Below are positions 6,637 to 12,354 of a stretch of 12,354 nucleotides of DNA, piece by piece. Below the pieces are notes generated by a model. The model did no database searches, had not been told where the DNA came from, and worked only from the letters and a program-made list of their open reading frames with translations. The DNA comes from Prevotella sp. (GTDB lineage: Bacteria; Bacteroidota; Bacteroidia; Bacteroidales; Bacteroidaceae). Position numbers and translations under genes: made by a program. The DNA is taken from NCBI GenBank assembly GCA_016283605.1, contig JAEENF010000058.1, positions 1 through 12,354 on the forward strand, in the 5' to 3' direction. Every line of letters begins with the position of its first letter. Position 1 is the stretch's first letter.

Positions 6637-6924
6637 ATGGAACAAGGACTTACTTTTGAGATTTGTGGCTGGGTGGCCACCATAGGAATGATCCTGGGCT
6701 ATTTGCCACAGGCCATTGAGACGATTCGTACACGTAATACAGACGGAATAGCGCTCCCCACATTCCTCATGATGGGCGTGGGAAGCGCTGCCTTTATGCT
6801 ACAGGGTCTGTTGCACAAACCCGAAATGTTGTGGTCGCTGTTCCTGACCAATCTGGTGACGACGATATGCAGTTGCATCGTCTTCGGCATGAAGGTCTAT
6901 AACGACTATTTCAAGAATAAATAG
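6637..6924 (+). CDS. SemiSWEET-type sugar transporter (PQ-loop, half-SWEET)
   Basis: A 95-residue membrane protein with three predicted helices (about 8-28, 39-58 and 67-87), the size and topology of bacterial SemiSWEETs, which dimerise to form a sugar pathway across the inner membrane. The PQ-loop signature is GYLPQAIETIRTRNTDGIAL (21-40), with the conserved proline-glutamine at 24-25 and the TDGI motif. An in-frame GTG at 6610 would add nine residues and overlap the symporter gene by 13 bp. I prefer ATG 6637, which leaves a 14-bp gap and an A-rich leader and matches the family N-terminus. Substrate is unknown; related bacterial proteins carry mono- or disaccharides. The stop is only 3 bp from the end of the convergent DUF3237 gene. 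Confidence 0.88.
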   Translation: MEQGLTFEICGWVATIGMILGYLPQAIETIRTRNTDGIALPTFLMMGVGSAAFMLQGLLHKPEMLWSLFLTNLVTTICSCIVFGMKVYNDYFKNK

Positions 6925-6927
6925 GTC

Positions 6928-7443
6928 TTACTTAACGCGCCAGACATTCAGCACAATGCCTTGGAAGCCTTGCGAGAACGAAGGCCTGCAAAGGAAGAGC
7001 GAGTTGTTCAGCCAGGCGTACTTGCTGTCGCTGGGAGCCTCGAACTGGGGCGCACAGGTGAAATAGAACGACTGGTTCCCCTGAGCGTCCTTGGTATTGG
7101 CGATGATTCCTCTGTTGCGGATGTGGATATTGACGCCATCGTCAGTTCTGATGCAGTAGATGGCTTCCAACTCCGTGCGACCAGCAGCATTAGCCAACTG
7201 GTAGTCAGCACCGCCGTTGAGGATCGTTCCCTTGATATTCGGACCTTCGAAAGTACCGCCAGTAATGGGGATGATCGTACGACGGCCGTGTTGGGTCTCG
7301 CCGCAGGAATAAGCTTCGCCTAGAGTCACTTTTAACTGCAAGGCAAACTCCAGCTGTGGCGTGTCCTTGGGAACTTCAACCTGTGCGCCGGCATTCAGGG
7401 TGAATGCCAGCAACACAGCGATTATTGCAATAGTCTTTTTCAT
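6928..7443 (-). CDS. Secreted DUF3237-family protein
   Basis: A 171-residue protein with a signal peptide (1-20, ending AGA) and one DUF3237 (UPF0311-like) domain covering nearly all the rest. Family features seen are the paired arginines in HGRRTIIPITGG (52-63), GGADY (77-81), the LEAIYCIRTDDG segment (92-103), IHIRNRGI (106-113), the YF-TCAPQFEAP motif (127-137) and the YAWLNNSLF end (142-150). Biochemical function of the family is not established. Most family members I know of lack a signal peptide; here export suggests a periplasmic or surface role. Its ATG overlaps the xylanase stop codon (ATGA type), so translation is probably coupled, and a role linked to xylan or its side groups is a reasonable inference. 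The leader TATCAACAGAT also precedes the xylanase start. Confidence 0.85.
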   Translation of the reverse strand: MKKTIAIIAVLLAFTLNAGAQVEVPKDTPQLEFALQLKVTLGEAYSCGETQHGRRTIIPITGGTFEGPNIKGTILNGGADYQLANAAGRTELEAIYCIRTDDGVNIHIRNRGIIANTKDAQGNQSFYFTCAPQFEAPSDSKYAWLNNSLFLCRPSFSQGFQGIVLNVWRVK

Positions 7444-10115
7444 CTGTTGATATGTTTTTTACCGTTCTTGATGATGATACCTTTATAATTGCTGTTCACA
7501 GGACGGCCAAAGAGGTCGTATGACTTCTGGTTGGCATCATCGGCTTTGATATCGTTGATGCCAGAAGGCGTTGTGCACTTCAGCTCGATCTTGTCGATGT
7601 TACAGTTGGCACCGTTAATCGTGATGCGGAGGATTTGCTCACCGACCTGAAGATCTCTACTTAGTTTTCCTTCTACAGTCTTATATGTGCCCCAGTCGTT
7701 ATTACCAGTCTGAGGAACATTCACTTTAGCAAGAGAGATGACGCTAGAGTTATTCTTAAGTCCAATAGTGAAACCTGAATTAGTGGTTCCTGAAGAAACG
7801 GTTGCGATGTATGAATAGGTGCCGGCCTCCTTCACATTGATGGAATACTCCAACCACTCGTTGGCAGCAGTGTAGCCGATACAGGTACCGTTATTTCCAA
7901 CCACGAAGTCAACACCTTCGCTGTCGCTGCGATAGTTCTTATCACCTTCTCTGTTGCTGTCTGAGTCGTGGAAGGTAAAGCCCTCACCACCCTTGTCGAA
8001 GTTCTCTGCCTGAATAACTCCAGGAATAGCAATAGGCTTGCCAGAATAAGGCGTACGCTTGGCGTTGACTGTCAGCGTAACACTTGGTGATATCTTTGAT
8101 CTGCCATCTTTATCAGTAACAATGGCGTAGATCGTTTGTTTTCCAGCTACCGTAGGTTCATATAACAAGGACAATGCAGCCTGCTTTCCATCACTAACGA
8201 ATGCCCTTAACGTAGACTCTATATATTTGTCATCGTCCTTGGATGCTTTCGTACATGCGGCTATCAGCAGATTATTGGCATATACCTTCACATTGGCAAT
8301 AGTGCCTGACTTCGATGATGCATTGACTTTGATGATGGCACTTTCATCAACTGTTATGGTTGAAGGAGTCCTGTTTATCGTGCAAGTCATGGTCTCATCT
8401 GCATCTTTGCGGTTGAAAGTCAGGTTTTTAATGTAGAAGCCACCTTTGTCAATATTCAGACAGAATCTGTGGCGTCCTGCTGTCAGAGGTTTTGTCATCT
8501 CGGCGTGCATCGTTCGGAAATTGCTGCTGCCGCCTGTATTAGGAACTTCAACGATATCTGCGTAGAATGTCACGTCGTCAAAAGAATACTCTGACAGGTG
8601 GAACGAACCGCCATCAATATTAGAAGCCACCTCAGCATCGAAAGAATAGAGACCTTCTTCCTTAACGTCAACGGTGTATTCCATCCATCCACCAGTCTTT
8701 GTGGCTGTGGTAGCACTGCGAGATGCATTGCTATATGACACGCCTGAGGCACCTTTGTCATATTCTCCAACAACGATAGTACCAGGCAATTTAGGAACAG
8801 TTGCATTATAGGGTTCACGCTTTGTTGATGAAGAAAGGACATTGAATCGTGACAGACGCTCGTATGTTGAACCGTCAGTAGTTGTAACAACAGCCTTCAG
8901 CGTCTTCCAACCAGTTGAAGAATTTGATGGGACAGCATATTCTGTCAGATAGGGCGCCTCTGTCATTGTTGCAATTAAGTCATTGCCTAAATAGAGATCA
9001 ATTTTTTTGATGGTCTTTGTGGCCATAGAGGCACGAACCTTGATGGGTAGCACGTCGCCCTTGGCAACCTTCAGGTCAGCAGGGTGTACGTAGATCGAAG
9101 CTTCTTTCTTCATGCCAGGGAATGGGCTCTTGGCGTTCTTTGCAGCATCGCTGGCCATGTATTCACGCAGCCAGGTCATAGCAGGACGGTCCTTGCCGTT
9201 CTTGATGATACCAGAGTTACCGTCGGTAGTCCACGTAGCACCATAGATATAGCCCCACAAGGTAATACCTGCACAATAGTCCTTCTCCCACATATAGGGA
9301 ATTTGTTCCTTATAGCGCTGCAACTGCAGGGCATCGTCTGTTGTACCGATATCATACTCCGTACTGTACATTGGCATTTTCAGAGCATCCTGAATCTTCT
9401 TTTCCGACTGCTGGAATTTGCTGAGCGAGCAGTCCGTCAGGTCGTGACTCTGACAGCCGTAGGCATCAATCGGCGCTCCAGCATCACGTAGCGTGCGAAC
9501 CAAATCGATGTATTCGTCAGTGTTCCACTGGAAGGTGTTGTAGTCATTGTAGATCAAGATGGCATCTGGCCAGCGTTCATAGGCAAGTTCGAAGGCCTTG
9601 ATAAGCCAGTCATAACCCGTCTTGCCTGCTCCGCCCAAAGACTCCTTCATCATCGGGTTGCCTGCTTGGTGCGTGCCAACAGCTTCGTTGACTACGTCAA
9701 TCATCGGCAGGGTAGGATACTTTTTCTTGACGGCATCAAACCATTTCACGATACGGTCATAGCGGTCCTTAATAGACATACTGGTGCTGAACCAGTTGGG
9801 ATACTGAGCTCCCCACACCAATGCATGGAACTTGTAAGTGAAGTTGTGCTGCTTGGCATAGTTAAAAGCCCTGTCACATCCCCAGTTATAACTTCCTTTG
9901 GTTCCCTCAACCGAACCCCACTTCGACTCGTTCTCACAAGTAATCTGGTTCCAGAGTTTATAATAGGACGCTACGCCACCCCCGGCCTCTACCTGTCCGC
10001 GGGTCGTAATGTTTCCCAGAAATTTGTCTGGGTTAGATGATAGCTGCGCGTTGGCCTGAGCGGTGCAGAGGCAAACGGCAGAGAGTAAAAAAGATTTTTT
10101 TATAAGTTTGTTCAT
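7440..10115 (-). CDS. Modular endo-1,4-β-xylanase (GH10 with two CBM6-like modules)
   Basis: An 891-residue secreted enzyme that cuts β-1,4-xylan. Order: signal peptide 1-23; GH10 catalytic domain about 28-325; Ig-like β-sandwich about 340-428; first CBM6-like module about 436-568; second Ig-like domain about 575-685; second CBM6-like module about 690-846; short tail 850-891. The acid/base is E144 in DVVNEA and the nucleophile E253 in YSTEYDIG. Other GH10 features are TCENESKW (60-66) and FHALVWGAQYPNW (96-108). The second CBM6 has the canonical QAENFD start (703-707) and NEWLEYSINV; the first replaces it with GEYDKG and may bind differently. The tail YDLFGRP…KGIIIKNGKK resembles a short type IX secretion signal, suggesting surface display. 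It is 32 bp after the FadL-like gene, with no separate promoter seen, and overlaps the DUF3237 gene by 3 bp. Confidence 0.94.
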   Translation of the reverse strand: MNKLIKKSFLLSAVCLCTAQANAQLSSNPDKFLGNITTRGQVEAGGGVASYYKLWNQITCENESKWGSVEGTKGSYNWGCDRAFNYAKQHNFTYKFHALVWGAQYPNWFSTSMSIKDRYDRIVKWFDAVKKKYPTLPMIDVVNEAVGTHQAGNPMMKESLGGAGKTGYDWLIKAFELAYERWPDAILIYNDYNTFQWNTDEYIDLVRTLRDAGAPIDAYGCQSHDLTDCSLSKFQQSEKKIQDALKMPMYSTEYDIGTTDDALQLQRYKEQIPYMWEKDYCAGITLWGYIYGATWTTDGNSGIIKNGKDRPAMTWLREYMASDAAKNAKSPFPGMKKEASIYVHPADLKVAKGDVLPIKVRASMATKTIKKIDLYLGNDLIATMTEAPYLTEYAVPSNSSTGWKTLKAVVTTTDGSTYERLSRFNVLSSSTKREPYNATVPKLPGTIVVGEYDKGASGVSYSNASRSATTATKTGGWMEYTVDVKEEGLYSFDAEVASNIDGGSFHLSEYSFDDVTFYADIVEVPNTGGSSNFRTMHAEMTKPLTAGRHRFCLNIDKGGFYIKNLTFNRKDADETMTCTINRTPSTITVDESAIIKVNASSKSGTIANVKVYANNLLIAACTKASKDDDKYIESTLRAFVSDGKQAALSLLYEPTVAGKQTIYAIVTDKDGRSKISPSVTLTVNAKRTPYSGKPIAIPGVIQAENFDKGGEGFTFHDSDSNREGDKNYRSDSEGVDFVVGNNGTCIGYTAANEWLEYSINVKEAGTYSYIATVSSGTTNSGFTIGLKNNSSVISLAKVNVPQTGNNDWGTYKTVEGKLSRDLQVGEQILRITINGANCNIDKIELKCTTPSGINDIKADDANQKSYDLFGRPVNSNYKGIIIKNGKKHINR

Positions 10116-10147
10116 ATCTGTTGATAATAAGTATTTCGAGGTCTTCG

Positions 10148-11539
10148 TTAGAAACGATAGTCGATACCCAGACCAGCCACATAGTTAGTACGCGAGTAGG
10201 TCTCCATACCATAACTAGCCTGTTTGTCGTAGTCGCTGTAGATACTGGTAAAGAAGCCGGCATTCAGGCGAACCTTCTCAGAGATGTTCCAAGCTCCACC
10301 AAATCCTACAGAGTAGCTGTCGCAGGCAAACGAGGTATTCTGCTGATAACCGTCTGAGAGGCCGTAGTCTGTACGCTGTCCACCACAGCTGATGGTGAAC
10401 TTGTCGTTGATGTCGTACTCGATACCTGCGAGGATCTCGTGAGTGCCGTGAGTCAGTTCTTTCTGGCGATCGTTGGCCATCTTGGCATTCTTATCGTCGA
10501 AGAAATGATACTCAAGGGTGGCGCGCAGCTTCGGCGTGAACTCATAGCCAGCAGCTACAGAGAGCAGAGCAGGCATATCGTAGCGGGTACGAGCACCATC
10601 CTCAAAGGGCGCTTTTACACCAGCCAATTGAGGCTCCAATGCCTCTTTGATCTTTACCAGTGTTGCTTCACCATAGACAGGTACGGCAGCAACTTTGGCC
10701 ACTAAGCCATTGCCAAGACCAGCATCGAGGATGTTGGTGCTGTTTTTGGGGTTGATCTTAGTACGGAACTCATAGCGTGCAGTGAGAGTAAGCGGTCCTT
10801 GATGATAGTTCACGCTGACCATCGGCGTGAAGCCCCAACCTTTCTGGTCGACGTCGAGCAGAAGCTTGGCGAGCTGACCATATTCGTTTTTTGCGTTGGC
10901 AATGACATGTCCGCGATAGTAGCCGTCATAATAGTTGGCACGGATACCCACAGCTGCTGAGAGACAGTCGATAAGTTTATAGGTGAAGTTGACCTGTCCA
11001 CCATAGATGTACTGCTTGCCTTTCATCTCAGAGTCAAGGGTGTAATCTCCAGGAACGTCGATTCCTGGCAGTTGGTTGAGCTGGGGTATGATAGCCCCCA
11101 AGACGGATTCCACCATGATGTTGTACTGAGGCACACCCTCCTTGTATTCTACGAAGCCGCCACTGCCCACGATGCCTATCATAGACGAAACTGCCCAGCG
11201 GTCGTGCTTGTATGACGCGAAGAGAGCAGGCACGATAGGTGCAGAAGCCTTACCTTCGTAAGTTTTCTCGAAAAAATCGCCATAAGGATTACTAAAAGAC
11301 AACTTGATGTCTCGGTTCTGCCAAGGTTTCTGGAAGTTGAGTGACAGCTGCCAGCCTTCCTTTGTCCAAGCCATACCTGCAGGGTTGCTGTAGGCTGCAT
11401 CGATGTCGAACGTAGCACCTCGCGCCATCATACGGTCGAAGGCAATGTGATAGTTGGTGTTGGTCATCAGACCACCTGCTTGAGCGTTACTAATTGCGCC
11501 AAGAACCAAAACTGTAAGGGTCAGAATTTTCTTTTTCAT
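10148..11539 (-). CDS. FadL/TodX-family outer-membrane channel
   Basis: A 463-residue β-barrel protein with a signal peptide (MKKKILTLTVLVLGAISNAQA). The N-terminal region contains the family's NPAG motif (AAYSNPAGMAW), preceded by RGATFDIDAA as in OMPP1/FadL/TodX proteins. The rest is alternating β-strand sequence ending in GLGIDYRF with the terminal phenylalanine expected of an outer-membrane barrel. FadL-type channels pass hydrophobic molecules, such as long-chain fatty acids or aromatic compounds, through a lateral opening. The start at ATG 11539 is preferred to one nine codons upstream because it begins the signal peptide and because the upstream ATG lies within the promoter. It is first in a likely operon with the xylanase and DUF3237 genes. 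The substrate is not predictable; a link to xylan-derived aromatics is only a guess. Confidence 0.85.
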   Translation of the reverse strand: MKKKILTLTVLVLGAISNAQAGGLMTNTNYHIAFDRMMARGATFDIDAAYSNPAGMAWTKEGWQLSLNFQKPWQNRDIKLSFSNPYGDFFEKTYEGKASAPIVPALFASYKHDRWAVSSMIGIVGSGGFVEYKEGVPQYNIMVESVLGAIIPQLNQLPGIDVPGDYTLDSEMKGKQYIYGGQVNFTYKLIDCLSAAVGIRANYYDGYYRGHVIANAKNEYGQLAKLLLDVDQKGWGFTPMVSVNYHQGPLTLTARYEFRTKINPKNSTNILDAGLGNGLVAKVAAVPVYGEATLVKIKEALEPQLAGVKAPFEDGARTRYDMPALLSVAAGYEFTPKLRATLEYHFFDDKNAKMANDRQKELTHGTHEILAGIEYDINDKFTISCGGQRTDYGLSDGYQQNTSFACDSYSVGFGGAWNISEKVRLNAGFFTSIYSDYDKQASYGMETYSRTNYVAGLGIDYRF

Positions 11540-11563
11540 TGATAATACTGTTAGTTGAGGGTG

Positions 11564-11571
11564 CAAAGTTA
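11564..11571 (-). promoter_or_regulatory. Promoter -7 element of the FadL-xylanase-DUF3237 operon
   Basis: On the minus strand TAACTTTG matches TAnnTTTG and is followed by CA, as in the other two promoters of this window. Transcription would begin near 11558-11561, about 20 nt before the ATG at 11539. No clear -33 TTTG was seen. No equivalent element was found before the xylanase or DUF3237 genes, which supports a single transcript. Confidence 0.6.
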
Positions 11572-11845
11572 CGAAGAAAATTTGGAATGAAAGGGAAAAA
11601 CGGAGAAAAATTAACGCAAAATATTTAATGTACGCGAGGAAGCGAGGTTAATATTCTTTACAAACCGATGCTCATAACTCGCGCCTTATTCACCAACTCT
11701 TTATCAGACCTCAAATACGCCAGAAATGACCAAATACGTAACTGTTTGGCTATCTGTTGCTTACAAAATCAGGTGTTTATTTTTGTCCCCCAAAACACCA
11801 TCGAAACCTCGGATAAGTGCCATTTCTTACTCCAAGAGTAACACT

Positions 11846-11942
11846 TTTTCCCTAGTTAGGAAACAATTTTTCTCCAAGGGAGCCGTAAGTAAACCCTCCC
11901 TTTGCTACGACTAAACCCGCAGTTTACTGCCTTTAACCCTCC
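11846..11942 (+). repeat. Degenerate 21-22-bp phased direct repeats
   Basis: TAAACCC at 11890 and 11912 and TTAACCC at 11933 recur at 22 and 21 bp, with TTTTCCC at 11846 and TTTTCTC at 11868 in the same phase. Short C-runs continue at a similar interval on both sides (from about 11787 to 11980), with less certainty. The arrangement resembles the three repeats upstream of the 4091 gene, and CCCTAGTTAGG at 11850 resembles CCCTAGTAGGG at 3990. Iterated protein-binding sites are the likeliest meaning. Confidence 0.4.
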
Positions 11943-12048
11943 ATCAAACCATTTTCTCCCTCTTCCGTCTTCTAGAATTCCCCTTTCCAAATTGTTAAAT
12001 TCTGACCATATTCCTTTACTAAGGATGAAAATTGAAATCTTGCGATTT

Positions 12049-12058
12049 TAACCTTTTG
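12049..12058 (+). promoter_or_regulatory. Possible imperfect -7 element of the gene at 12100
   Basis: TAACCTTTTG resembles TAnnTTTG but has one extra base between TA and TTTG, and no -33 element lies at the usual spacing. It would give a leader of about 35-40 nt. It is the best candidate in the 140 bp before the start, but weak. Confidence 0.2.
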
Positions 12059-12099
12059 TGTTTTCTTTCGTCTAATAAGAGAATTGTATTAACAACGAC

Positions 12100-12354
12100 A
12101 TGAAGAAGAATTTAATTTGTTTGCTAGCCTTGATGACGGTCTGTGTGTGTCAGGCAGAAGATATCAATATCCATTTTGACGGTGCTACGGCGAAGGTGAA
12201 ACAGAATGTAAAGGACAGCGTGAACGTCATAGTGAATGGCGCAAACGTAAACATTGAGAGTCTGTTCAAAGCCCACAAGCTCACCATCAGCGTGACAGGT
12301 AAGAGCGACGATGGAAAAATCACGTTGAAATCTGCCGGCAAGGCAAAAGTGAGG
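12100..12354 (+). CDS. Start of a secreted protein, cut by the window end
   Basis: The reading frame begins at ATG 12100 and stays open for 85 codons to the window edge; the stop lies outside. The first 18-19 residues form a signal peptide (MKKNLICLLALMTVCVCQA). The mature start, EDINIHFDGATAKVKQ, is followed by VNVIVNGANVNIESL and LTISVTGKSDDGKITLKSAG, short repeating β-strands such as those of a solenoid or β-sandwich. The pattern calls to mind the carbohydrate-binding DUF4353 (Cthe_2159-like) β-helix proteins, but too little is visible to be sure. A cysteine at 17, just before the cleavage region, is not in a good lipobox. The leader TATTAACAACGAC is like those of other genes here. It is divergent from the FadL-xylanase operon, so a shared role in polysaccharide use is possible but unproven. 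Confidence 0.65.
   Translation, partial: MKKNLICLLALMTVCVCQAEDINIHFDGATAKVKQNVKDSVNVIVNGANVNIESLFKAHKLTISVTGKSDDGKITLKSAGKAKVR

Larger units (their letters stand above)
11540..12099. other. 560-bp intergenic region with phased repeats
   Basis: This divergent spacer has no supported gene. A 62-codon plus-strand frame at 11726-11914 lacks any family resemblance, promoter or leader and crosses the repeats. Visible contents, left to right: the FadL promoter; a direct repeat GCGAGG at 11634 and 11643; CAAATACG repeated at 11712 and 11731; the 21-22-bp phased C-rich array (core 11846-11942, possibly 11785-11985); and an AT-rich stretch leading to the gene at 12100. No tRNA, attachment site or strong terminator was recognised. 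Confidence 0.5.

Noticed and set aside
11726..11914. Plus-strand 62-codon frame in the large intergenic region
   Set aside because: No promoter, leader or family resemblance, and it runs across the phased repeats; serine- and lysine-rich as random AT-rich DNA often is.

Overview
The window looks like a chromosomal segment of a Bacteroidales bacterium, most likely a Prevotella-type gut or rumen species. Three promoters carry a Bacteroidetes -7 element of the form TAnnTTTG, all reading TA[A/T]CTTTGCA. Starts have A-rich leaders rather than Shine-Dalgarno sites. The gene content (TonB-dependent receptor, modular GH10/CBM6 xylanase, C-terminal sorting-like tails) fits the same group. Genus is an inference; there is no rRNA or marker gene here. 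I see no transposon, phage, CRISPR or tRNA. Most of the window is ordinary chromosome.

Layout. (1) 135-992, plus strand: secreted class A acid phosphatase of the PAP2 superfamily. (2) 3858-982, minus strand: murQ followed by a TonB-dependent outer-membrane receptor, whose 3' end overlaps the phosphatase gene by 11 bp. (3) 3859-4090: divergent control region with two promoters and three direct repeats at exactly 22-bp spacing. (4) 4091-6924, plus strand: an unrecognised secreted protein with a carboxypeptidase-regulatory-like N-terminus, an AGCS sodium/amino-acid symporter and a SemiSWEET-type transporter, tightly spaced. (5) 11539-6928, minus strand: FadL-like outer-membrane channel, GH10 xylanase with two CBM6-like modules, and a secreted DUF3237 protein, spaced 32 bp and then overlapping by 3 bp. 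(6) 11540-12099: a 560-bp intergenic region with a second, more degenerate 21-22-bp phased repeat array. (7) 12100 to the window end: the start of a secreted protein cut by the edge.

How they may work together. The xylanase operon joins secreted xylan cleavage to an outer-membrane channel that could pass hydrophobic material. The symporter and SemiSWEET genes point to uptake of amino acids and small sugars across the inner membrane. MurQ recycles N-acetylmuramic acid 6-phosphate. Its partner is a BtuB-like receptor whose substrate cannot be told from sequence.

The most notable non-gene signals are two heptanucleotide microsatellites inside the receptor gene that encode barrel-like strands, the 22-bp phased repeats in both large intergenic regions, and a shared short C-terminal tail on the phosphatase and the xylanase. 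I found no clear case for an undescribed multi-gene system.
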